A stretch of DNA of 64,000 nucleotides. It comes from Nothopassalora personata (Eukaryota; Ascomycota; Dothideomycetes; Mycosphaerellales; Mycosphaerellaceae). The translations under genes were made by a program, and so were the position numbers. Each line of letters opens with the position of its first letter. Position 1 is the first letter of the stretch. The stretch covers positions 1,302,001 to 1,366,000 of the forward strand of contig CM066290.1 of the NCBI GenBank assembly GCA_033816765.1, in the 5' to 3' direction. The notes beneath the pieces were generated by a model. It was not told the DNA's origin. It did not search any database and saw nothing but the letters and a program-made list of their open reading frames with translations. Below, in pieces: positions 32,256 to 42,100 of the stretch.

Positions 32256-34072
32256 ACGTGTTTGATAAGCATGTGAATCAGATAGGCATGTGCATCAACT
32301 TTACGAGGTAGATAACTTTGATTCTTGATATCTTATGCTATAGGTGTCAGAACTACCTCAAAGATGGATCAATTAAATGCTCAGAAGTTACTCTATCTAA
32401 TGGACAACCTCTTAAGTTGTGTCCTTGTATACCACACTTGCTGCAGGTTGGTTTAGCTCTTGGCTGTTTCTTAATCTGACCAACTAACTCTATTACTATT
32501 TAAGCCTATAACTAAGCCATGTCTCTAGTAGCTAATTTATTAGTGTTAAGTCCAAGAGTAAGCTTGATTTTCTTCCTTAGTGCCCTATAAGACTGTAATT
32601 CTTCAATTATAGTCTTTATATTGTTATGTTCAGCCTAGAGTAATGTTATAGCAGCCTGTGACCTTTTGAACCCTCTTAACAACCTGTCTACTGCCTTAAG
32701 GATTGAAGTTGGTGAGCTATTCTAATAATTCACAACCCTAGCCTTAATCTTGCTTATTTGCCTCTCAACCTGCCTTAGATTCTAAGGGGTATTCTGCGTG
32801 TCTAATAAACAAGGTGGTAGTAGAGTTGGTGTTTTGTAACGTAGTATTAGCTTGGACAACACAGCCTCTAGATCCAATAGCAATAAACCTAAGCCTCTGA
32901 AGGCTGCCTTAATATTCTGAGAAGTAAATATAGCCTTATAGGCAGGCCTGAGTTGTAGTAAGAAGTCTTCCTTAATTAAGAAGTGATATCTAACTATACT
33001 AAGCCTTTAGATTCTAGCTGAATATGCCTTCTTTAATAGACTAAAACAGCCAACATCCAAAGGCTGTAATAAATGAGAAGAGTGTGCAGGCATATAGAGG
33101 GTAATAATGCCTTGTTCCTTACAGAATGACTTAAACTCTGGTGTTATATAGCTGTTATGGCTATCTAGAATTAAGAGCCTCTTCTAACCAACAGTTCTGT
33201 GCTTAGTATAGTCATCAAAGTGCTAAATCTATGCTATTCCATGGTTATAGGAAGTCTAGCCTTTAGGACTAACTCTAAGCCTCTAGTTTGTAATTAGCAT
33301 TTGAACTAGGCTCTGTTTATTTCCTTGCTAGAGAAGATAACATATAGAGGCACTGACTAGCCTTCTGCATTGACATAGGCAATAACAGTATGCTACTACG
33401 TTAAATTAGAAACCAAGGCCTTAGGTCGTTACCTACGCTCTATAGCAGTTATAACTATAGTATTCTTACTATGTCTAAGCCTGAATCCACTCTCGTTAAA
33501 GTTGTAAATGTCGTGTTGTGTAATTCTATAGAAGGCTATTATGTTGTGAACGAGCCTAAACCACTCTGAGATAACCTCTAGGTCCTTATTCTTTGCCCTT
33601 TGGCTTAATAACCTCCGTGATAGCCTTGTTTCTAAGCCTGGATAACGATTGACAAAGTTATAAGCCCATCTTTGGCCAACTTCTTGTCCATTCCGTGCCT
33701 TGGTTATTAAGGACGCCTAGCTTCTAATTACAGCCTATGTTAGCGAGTAACTACGTGAATCTAGGTCTAGAATCTTCTAATAAACTACCTCCTCTTCAAC
33801 CGGAGTCAAGGCTCTGTTCGTTGGCGGTGTACTACTGTACTATAGAGTCTGCGGTTAACGGTAGAATATTTGACTCCGTAGGCGGCTGCAGCGCGTCGCA
33901 CGCTTGGAAAACGACCTAACAGGTGATCGCGAACAGCATTCTGAATACACTCTTCGTCTGGAGGTGCTATCGCGTAGAATGGTGGAATAATGGACGCGTT
34001 TAGTAGTGGTGGTAGATACGAGATAGAAGTTGATGCACATGCCTATCTGATTCACATGCTTATCAAACACGT
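32256..34072. mobile_element. pogo/Fot1-type DNA transposon, RIP-degraded, complete ends
   Basis: Perfect 46-bp terminal inverted repeats lie at 32256-32301 and 34027-34072 (outer end ACGTGTTTGATAAGCATGTG) and are flanked on both sides by TA (32254-32255 and 34073-34074), the Tc1/mariner target duplication. The 1,817-bp length suits Fot1-like elements. The interior is strongly AT-rich and carries a minus-strand DDE transposase relic. Ends identical over 46 bp with a dead transposase imply either fairly recent insertion or low RIP at the ends. Confidence 0.85.
32790..33740 (-). pseudogene. pogo/Fot1 DDE transposase relic
   Basis: Read on the minus strand in one frame: VGQRWAYNFVNRYPGL, EVISEWFRLVHNIIAFY, DIYNFNESGFRLRH, LLILDSHNSYITPEF, YMPAHSSHLLQPLDVGCF and LLKKAYSARI. 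The order matches DDE_1 transposases: YNFDETGF (D1), LDGHGSH (D2), HSSHLLQPLD (D3). D1 is Asn here (GAC to AAC) and many TAA/TAG codons interrupt the frame, several at places where Gln or Trp would be expected. Both changes fit G-to-A and C-to-T RIP. Confidence 0.85.
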
Positions 34073-34336
34073 TACCTCTCCACCTGGTGAACCTCGCCAC
34101 CTGGTGACAGCTGTTCTGCATGCCCGTCTGGTATCATCACGATCTGCACCCGACAACGCCCAGCTACGAAGAACTGCACTGGAGGCCGTGTGTAACTATA
34201 TCGACTTGATATTGAACAGAGGCACAGGCTCGCCATTCGAGCGTTCGGTCGGGTCACAATCTTCTTATATGACAATGTCTTCGGAACCAACGTCCTCGAA
34301 TGGTACCTGGTCTTCAGCTGGAGCCTTTCGGGTGAT

Positions 34337-35189
34337 ATGACGCCACCTTTGGACGAACTGTGCAACGACACCATAGCATGTCCCGACGAAGCTGTCGATG
34401 ACGCGATGTCGTTCACCTTCTGTGAATCGCAGAGCTCTGAGCCTTCTACACCAAAGGCGCACTCTGTCGTCGACCCGCCTGAGCAGCAGAAGGCCCTTAC
34501 TGTTACTTGGAAGGATTTCCGTGGCCACCAGCATGCGATTGGTGTACGACCAAGCATGACTACGAGCGATCTCCGTTGGAATTCGTGAGACCCTCACCGG
34601 GATCACATGGGCCAATGGCTTGATCCTCATGTGGGATGGCGACGCTCTCGAGACGTTTGAGAAGCTGCATGACGTGTATCAGCTGAACTGTGCTTCGCAA
34701 AGGTGTGAGGCTGAACGTGGTGTGGGGGTCACTAACGAGATCGGCGTCTTGATCAATTCATCTGCGGATCTCAAGTCTGAGCTTCGCATGCTTCCGCAAA
34801 CTGTCAAGCCCAAGGTTGACCTCACGGCGTCAAAATATGATACGGATGGCTTTAAGTTTGCCATTGAGCTGAAGGAGTCGTACCTCTTGGCTCGTGTTTA
34901 CGCTCGGAATCCCATTTTGGACGTCGACAGCTTGTCGGCAAGTCTCAGGTATAGTACTATTCTCCGATCGCAGAGATGGATGTTCAGAGACGAGCCCGTT
35001 TTCAATGGCCAAGAGAACTGTGACCATCCAGGACGCCAGCCAAGACTTCGAGCGTTGTGAGTACAATCGCGTTGCCGGAATTTTTAGAGACTGACTGCTT
35101 TCCCCATTCACATCGGTGTTAGACAAAGCTCTGTTGCTCGGGTAGTTGTTGTGCAGGATTGCTGTGATGGAAAGTGGACATATCTGTGA
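34337..35189 (+). pseudogene. ubiquitin-like domain protein, copy A (frameshifted)
   Basis: ATG 34337 begins MTPPLDELCNDTIACPDEA; after a Ser-rich linker comes the Ubl strand pair ALTVTWKDFRGHQHAIGV and MTTSDLR. A frame change near 34579-34588 (TGA at 34586) interrupts, and the domain resumes in another frame as IRETLTGITWANGLILMWDG. Later frame: SELRMLPQTVKPKVDLTA, FKFAIELKESYLLARVYA and WMFRDEPVFNGQ. A final exon after intron 35057-35122 reads SSVARVVVVQD, CDGKWTYL-stop at 35187. The WKDFRGH start and the KWTYL end match copy B on the opposite strand. The single frame change may be a small indel or a missed intron. No function is known for this fungal Ubl family. Confidence 0.5.
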
Positions 35190-35319
35190 AAGCTACAGAC
35201 TGCCACCCACGCATATACAAGTCGATGTACGATGTCACTCGTGGACCTTTGACAGAACCGACTCGAACTGATTGATACTACAAGCAAAATACTGACCGAG
35301 CCTGAGTACCACCAGTATC

Positions 35320-36050
35320 TCACGTGTATGTCCAACCACCAGAAGGATCAATCTTGATTGTCACGAGTCTTACTACCGAACCGTGTCCCATGCCTGCCTG
35401 CAATCGCCTATCAGCACAAAGACTCCACGCGAAAGGAAAATTGCCATTCACCTTTGCCAGCGTCATGACCGGGTATCCCTTCTTCCCATGCAAATTTTGC
35501 CCATCAAGCACCGGCTTGCGAGCGTGAAAGTATACACACTCACTCACGGCATCCCCGAAACGAGCCTCGAAGGCTTGGGCAACCTCACTCAATAGCGTCC
35601 ACCGGTAGCCCCTTACGAGAACGACGCTGAAGTACCGCTGCACCGCAAAGACAAAACTTCCCCCAACACATGGTCTGCTCAGATCAATGTCGGCTTGCTT
35701 AGTTTGTAGTGTGTCCTTGACTTGTTTCCAGAGCTGATTCTCAGTGTCGAGGATGATGCTGATTTCGTCGGCCATGTCTGGACTCACGCTCTACAGTATG
35801 TCAGCCAGTCCGCAGCAATTGGCTTTCCGCCTGCTTTTACCTCTTTCGCGACGATCTGCTCTGAAGTGTCTCCATCATGCAGCACTTGGCCGCCCCAGCA
35901 GAGGATCAAGCCGTAAGCTTTGATGTCAAGCTCTTGGGTGATGTGCTGCCGTAGCTTGTACACTGTGCTGATCTCAAAAGTGAGGCGATGTTTGTGGCCT
36001 CGAAAATCTTGCCAACTGATTGTTTCCCGCAATCGAAAGATGGGCGCCCT
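35320..36050 (-). CDS. ubiquitin-like domain protein, copy B
   Basis: Two supported exons: complement of 35320..35790 and 35841..about 36050, joined by a 50-nt intron (GTAAAA...GTAG, phase 0). Exon 1 carries TISWQDFRGHKHRLTFEI and YKLRQHITQELDIKAYGLI, LCWGGQVLHDGDTSEQIVA, a beta-grasp ubiquitin-like module about 70 residues long. Exon 2 continues SVSPDMADEISIILDTE, FVFAVQRYFSVVLVRGY, ECVYFHARKPVLDGQN and ends VVRLVTIKIDPSGGWTYT-stop. No ATG is found in frame upstream of exon 1 (a TAA lies about 30 bp before), so a short 5' exon is missing from the model; the frame to 36204 in another phase is a candidate. The gene faces copy A with 130 bp between the stops. Confidence 0.55.
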
Positions 36051-36674
36051 CAGTCTTGGGCGTTAACAAATCTGAGTGGACTTTTTCTATCAATGTGAAT
36101 TGCAGGTCGTCGGACGGAGCTCTGACCGGCAAGGCTGCCGTATTCTGTACCATGATCTTCGCGGTCTCATTCGAAAAAGGATGTAGAATGTTTTGGTCGA
36201 GCATTGCTTTGCATTGTATGGTTGACCGGAGCAGCTTCGCCTTGAATATCGGTCCTCAAGTATGGATAGCCGAGCACGGACAGCTTCCAATCATCCAATG
36301 TTCCTGACGGACATTTAGTGGCAACTTTGATCCGGTTGTAGCGTATTCTTATCATAACAGCGTCCGTGATAGTCCAAAGGATAAAAATTGGCCAGAAGAT
36401 TGATCGGCTCTCCACGCAAGATAGGGAAGGAACTCATGGGACGTTTTACCCAGAGTGCTCTCATTGGAACAGCCCAGAATGAGCGAGGTCAAACTTGAAT
36501 CAAGAATACAGGGACCTGAATTCCAAGCGCAACAGAGTCCGAGTAGTAGAGACATCTGCTTAGAGATTCCAGAGTCAAGATCAGTACATCATCAAACTAT
36601 GTACACTATTGATACAGGGTATCATCCTTTTTTGGTCCCGCTAACTCCTCCATCGTTCCACAGACACTCTCCCT
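36051..36674. other. intergenic; upstream of Ubl copy B and 3' flank of MRH4
   Basis: May contain the missing first exon of copy B (minus-strand frame up to 36204); otherwise nothing recognised. Confidence 0.35.
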
Positions 36675-38555
36675 CTAAATCAAAGCTTGCCCCTTGAACA
36701 TACCCTCCCTAACCTCCTTGACAATATCCTTCCGATCATGCTTGCCCACCAAAACAATGCCCCTCCCACGCCTGCCCATACGCCCAACACGGCCAAGACG
36801 ATGAATGAAGTCAATACTGGTATGAGGCACATCGTAGAGGATGACATGTCTGACCAGAAGCGTATCAATCCCACGCGACCCAATATCTGTCATGACCAGG
36901 ACCTTCGTGTTGGGCAGTCGACGTATCGTGGCTGACGAACTCGCCCCTGCCTCTGCAAGGTCTCCAGGCGTGAACGCGACAGTGTCTTCGACGGGTTTCG
37001 AGGGCTTGGTGGACTGGGCGCCAGTAAAGGCCGCGAGGGTCTCGACTTGCTTGCGCTGGTCGCTATCGCGGGACAGGGCCACGGCGTCGATGCCTTTCGA
37101 GCGGAGGTAGGTAGAGAGCTCCGCGGTCTTCTCGCGCTCGTTCACAAACACTACAATCTTCTTCTCGCGATCTTCACCAGCCTCTGCGACCTCCTTTCCA
37201 ATGTCCCAGATTGTCTGTGCACAGGCTAGGTCGCGGTTGCCCTGGTATGGTACCTTCTCCACGTCCACCACACTGAGCTGTACTCTTCTTGGGATTGCAT
37301 GGAGGTTTGGTGTTGCAAGGCGTTTCGTCTCTGGGTAACGCTTGTTGAGGTATGAGTCCATGCTCCGTGGGATTGTGGCAGAGCAGAATACAAGTTGTTG
37401 CAAGGAGGGTGCGGCGCGATCGATGATGGCGGATGTGAGTGGGCTGAAAGACCTGTCCAGCAGGCTATCGGCTTCATCGATTACGAGGTGTGAGACGCGG
37501 GAGAGGATATTAGGTTCGGACTCTGCGATGCTGCTGAGCAGATGAGGAGTGGAGATGACGATGTCTACACCTCCTGGAGAGAAGAGTCTGTTGCGGATTA
37601 CGGTGGCGGAGAATGCTGCGCTGATCAATGCTGTGCGGAACTTGATGGTGTGGGACAGGCTCTTGATGAGGGAACCGACTTGAGAGACGAGTTCGGAGGT
37701 TGGGAGTAAGATGATTGCTCGAGGTCGTCCAGCAGCAGAGTTGACTTCGTTCACCTCAGGAGCCTCCAGTTCGAACGTCTTTCCAAGTTGGCGGGTTTTC
37801 TCTGCTTGTCTCGCTTCTTCAAGCTCAGCTTGCTTGGCCTCTTCCGCTTCTGCTCGTTTGATGGCATCGATGACGGGAAGCACGTAAGCCAGAGTCTTGC
37901 CCGATCCCGTTTCCGCGGCGAGCAGGTATGGCTCCATGTCCTTGTTGGCTTCCACCGTGACCTTGGCCTTCTTCTTGCGTCTCTTGCCATCCTTGGTGCC
38001 AAGCAGCGCAGGTATCGCAAGTCGTTGGATCGGCGTGGGCGAGACATCGACCAGGCCTGCCAGGGCTTGCGCAGAGACGGATTGCTTTATGACGGGCAGT
38101 AGGTCCAAATCGTCAAAGCTGTCGCGATCCAATATCTCCTGCTTGATCTTGGTGCGTCTCTCATACGAGACGTTCGCGAGCCTGCGCTGCATCTTGAGCG
38201 CCCTCATCGGATCCTTCCTCTCTGCCTCCTTATCTTTGCCCGGCTTCATGCGTGTTTGACGTTTCCGTTCTGCAGCAGAGATCTTGTTCTTCTGGAATTG
38301 CAACGCGCGCGGCACTTCAGTCGTGTTCATGCCACCGAACGGACTGTTCTTCGTCCTCCGGGTGACTGGCTTGCCTCCTCCTTCGTCCGTCTTCCTGGGA
38401 CCTTGAGCCACCCTTCCCGACAGCTCCATGCGAGACGGCTTGCGCTTCTGCAGCAGGGTCGTCGCAGCGCGCGCTGGCTGCCATGACAGCCCAAACGCCT
38501 TTGCGAGCGGACTCGCATCCCAGTGCGGGCATTTGGCAGATGCACGACGCAACAT
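36675..38555 (-). CDS. MRH4: mitochondrial DEAD-box RNA helicase Mrh4
   Basis: Single exon, 626 aa, from ATG 38555 (MLRRASAKCPHWDASP); the frame stays open upstream but has no earlier ATG. The basic N-terminus with WQPARAATTLLQKRK is a matrix-targeting segment. Helicase motifs in order: Q-like VSPTPIQRLAIPALL; motif I AAETGSGKTLAYVLP; Ia LLPTSELVSQV; Ib STPHLLSSIAE; motif II VIDEADSLLD (DEAD); III CSATIP; IV VFVNEREKTAE; V VMTDIGSRGIDTLLVRHVILYD; VI HRLGRVGRMGRRGRG. The insertion with KKKAKVTVEANKD after motif Q and the overall length fit fungal Mrh4, a factor in mitochondrial large ribosomal subunit assembly. All catalytic motifs are intact. Confidence 0.9.
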   Translation of the reverse strand: MLRRASAKCPHWDASPLAKAFGLSWQPARAATTLLQKRKPSRMELSGRVAQGPRKTDEGGGKPVTRRTKNSPFGGMNTTEVPRALQFQKNKISAAERKRQTRMKPGKDKEAERKDPMRALKMQRRLANVSYERRTKIKQEILDRDSFDDLDLLPVIKQSVSAQALAGLVDVSPTPIQRLAIPALLGTKDGKRRKKKAKVTVEANKDMEPYLLAAETGSGKTLAYVLPVIDAIKRAEAEEAKQAELEEARQAEKTRQLGKTFELEAPEVNEVNSAAGRPRAIILLPTSELVSQVGSLIKSLSHTIKFRTALISAAFSATVIRNRLFSPGGVDIVISTPHLLSSIAESEPNILSRVSHLVIDEADSLLDRSFSPLTSAIIDRAAPSLQQLVFCSATIPRSMDSYLNKRYPETKRLATPNLHAIPRRVQLSVVDVEKVPYQGNRDLACAQTIWDIGKEVAEAGEDREKKIVVFVNEREKTAELSTYLRSKGIDAVALSRDSDQRKQVETLAAFTGAQSTKPSKPVEDTVAFTPGDLAEAGASSSATIRRLPNTKVLVMTDIGSRGIDTLLVRHVILYDVPHTSIDFIHRLGRVGRMGRRGRGIVLVGKHDRKDIVKEVREGMFKGQALI

Positions 38556-39185
38556 GGTCGATGCAGCACATTCGCTCACGTGAATGCACGACACGACGAA
38601 AAGTTCACGTTCACGCTCCCGGCGCGGCACACCTGCCTGGATCTAGATCTGGTGGAGGAAGCTTGTTCTCAACCTCAACCATCTAAACGAACCAATCAGA
38701 TCTTGATGCGGGGGTCCTGAAACAGAGCTGCGGGTGTTGCTACGTGACAACGGGGCCGGAAGCTTGCCGAGCGCAGAGACGCCACACAACAGACGCTCTC
38801 AGCAAGAACAACTCGACGGCCGCCGCACGCGTTGTGAAATTGCTTCCACCACGGACGGACGGACACCTTGCTACCACTTCACCTTCACACTCCATTCACA
38901 CACACCGTTCGCTCGTGCGCCGCTATGCTTTGATTGCATTCACATCACCATTGGACTCGAGCGCATTGCCTTTCTCGCCGCCTGCGGGCTCTACACAACG
39001 GCGGCCCAGCGCGCATTCCATTGTTGATCGTCCCGAAGCGTGGAGGGCATCCCGTTCCTGAACAGGACATCATCTCCCACTGCTATGGATGCTGTACGCA
39101 CTGCCTGACCTCCTCGTTGATGAGCTCATATCAGAGACACTCCTTAGAGGCCAATCACCGCCGCACTACGAAACACATACTCACA
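38556..39185. promoter_or_regulatory. divergent intergenic region between MRH4 and BUD4-like
   Basis: About 630 bp between two divergent conserved genes. No single element recognised. Confidence 0.45.
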
Positions 39186-42100
39186 ATGGTGCGCCAGGTT
39201 CAGCCGCTGCGCATCAGCAAGTCCACGCCGAACGTGTCGCCCGCCAAAATGGCCAGTCCTCGGCCGCTGGCAGAGATTGGTAATACCGAGCGCCGCCGCA
39301 ACTCGCCTTCCTACAACCAAGCAACCAAGGTGCGACTGCCCTGCCATCTGCCTACCCCGCCGGGTATCATCGTGACGCTGACTTGCCTGCGCAGAAGATG
39401 ATTGTTTCCCACGAGTCGCCGCCCTACACAGACACTTCCTTCACCAAGGAGAACGCGTCGTCACCGCGCGCATTCTGGAGCACCCGAGAGTCAATGTCGT
39501 CCTCTCGCTTTGACGACACCGAGAACACACCCGAGCGCGAGCAGTCGTCTGACCTGCTGTCGCCCAAGCGCCGCGCCAGCATCGAGAAGCTGAAGCAGGC
39601 TGGCCGTGTCAAGACCAGCAACATCTTTGCTCTCGAGAGCAAGGACTCGTACGATCCGAACAACCTCCCCATCGTCGAGCGCCCGAGCGCGAATCGTCCT
39701 CTCAGCCAGTACATGACCAACAACAGTTTCACGCGAAATGACAGCCTTAGGAAGGAAAACAGCCCGATCAAGAGCCCAACGCGACCTGGCCACAAGCGGA
39801 TGGAGAGTGACTCGGCTGTGTCCATGTTGAGCAAGCCTAGCAGTCCGATCAAGATGCCACTGCCGTCCAGTCCACAGAAGGAAGGCGCATCCCAAGCATC
39901 ACCCACCAAGTCGTCGCTGTCACGAACAAGTCAGTTCGGCTTGCCGCTGGAGCATGTCATCAACGCGCCGTGGTCTGATGGAGATGACCGGGCACCTACA
40001 CCTCGTGCTTTGCACCGCCACAGCAAGAGTGTGACGTTCAACGAAGAGGCGCCGGTCGTCAACGAATATGAGAACCCTACGCCCGAACCGTCAGTATCTG
40101 CTGCTTCTGGCTCACGCGAAAGCAGCTGGGACTCTGATGACTACGATCAAAACTACAGTTTCGAGCGTGGAAGCTCTGTTGAGCATCGCGACGACAGCTT
40201 CGACCAGGATCTTGAGAATGCAGACAAGACACCGGTGGTCTTGCCAGAAGATTGGTCTCGCATGTCCCCGGAGGAAGCGCGAACCGATCTGATCGATGAA
40301 GGCGATGATGTCTTCGAGGGCTCCTCTCCAGTACCGCAGCGGGCCGTTCTTGGTCGTTCCGAGAGTGTTGCATCCGATGGCGAGGCTCGACCACTGCCAC
40401 CACTTCCTGCCTTGGGCAGACCACGACGATCGAGCTTGGGCGAAGTTGCTGAGCGCGCTTCTCTCGCAGCTCGAAACCTGCCATCGCCACCCAAGCGTGA
40501 GTCACTTTTACTGGGCTATGCAGAAGAGGATAGACCGAGCTCAAAGGATTCGATGGACCATGAGCTCACCATCACAAACCTCGACACTGGTGAGCAGCTT
40601 GGCTTTCAAGTCAACGACACTGGCATCGTCGAGGATGGTTCGATGGTCGATGATGTGGCAGACTTCGCAGCACCCACAATCTCCCGCGAGAGCATCCTTC
40701 GAAATGTGCGGAACAGCAAGTATGAATTCGAAGATGACGACGCAGACTCGGTTGCCACTCGTGAGAACAGTCCAGCAAGACCGACATACACAGATCTGGC
40801 CAAGATGCACCCAGACGAACCAGTCCCATCACGGGAGAATAGCCGCGAGACGAGCGATCACTACCTTGGCGCATATTTCGAGGAGCGTGCTGAGAGTGAA
40901 GATGTTGATATCAAGGCGGAGCCCACAGACGACGACGGCATCGACATGAACTCGATTCCCGTCCTCGAGGACCACCTCGAGCTACCTCGATCTCCCGCTC
41001 GGCTGGACGACTACGAGCGACAGTCATCCGTCTTGCGCCACCATGTTCGATCTCCGAGTGAGGAGGATGTAGACGAATCTGGCAGCCGGTACTCATCGGT
41101 CGAGCGGGAAGCAGAGAGTACCACTTTGAATGCTCAACACAGGGATGCGCCAGTCGATGATGGTAAAGAGAGTTTGCAAGACGCCATGCAGCTCTTGAGC
41201 GTCAAGGACTACTCACAGAAAGAGGCAGCGACAGCGCCAAAGAAGTCCTCTGTCGGTGATTTCATGGGCCTGCCAGCATATCTCAGCAGCGATGACTTCG
41301 ACCTCGGGATGCAGCGATACATCGAGCCGTCTCCACCGCAGTCGAACGAGAACACCAAACTTCTCGATGTCACTGCTACTGCATCAGTATTGCAGCCAGC
41401 CGCTGACATTAAGCCGGCGATCAAGGACTTGCCGCGCCCTGCCTACGATGGAGCGGAGTTTTCGCCGCCGCCATCACCCTCTGGATCCGTGATCCATCAC
41501 TCTGAGAGCGAGATTTCGGTACTGGGAGAGCCCGCCATGGAAGAGCCAGAACGTGATAGCCCAATAATCCCAGAACGTCGTGCGACCATTCGGACGAACG
41601 GTCAACTCAAGGCACGCCCTTCTGCCACTCCTGCAGACTTCGCGACGATGGCCGAGCAGCGACGGACTGTTAGTGCCAGTCATCCTGTACCAGCCATTCC
41701 CGAAGCATACCGAGCAGAGATCGGCCAGGTTCCAGAGGCAACCGAAAGCGACATCGATGCCGACGAGACTCATGCCACCACATACTCTTCGGAGGGCAAT
41801 GATTTCAAGACTGACTCTGCTGTCGACTCTTCCGTGCTCAAGAGTCCGGAAACAAAGGGGCGTGAAAGTCGTAAATTGGCGAAGCTGAATTTGGACATCC
41901 CTTCGCTCAGCGTCGACGAGGACGATGACGGTCTTGGTCTTGATCAAGCCTTTGATCGTGTCATTGAGAGTCAAAAGGTGCGGTCACTATTCCTTCCTCC
42001 CCTTCTTGCCAGATCCGATCTGCCTTCCCAGCAGGCTCGAAGCTCTGAGCTTTCTTCTTCCAACTCTGCCTGTGGTCTCTACTCGCCAGAGAGCTTGTCA

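Noticed and set aside
34027..34072. Possible coding frame running across the right pogo end (33990-34340, +)
   Set aside because: Part of the frame is the terminal inverted repeat itself, and the same residues appear at the left end; it is explained by the transposon.
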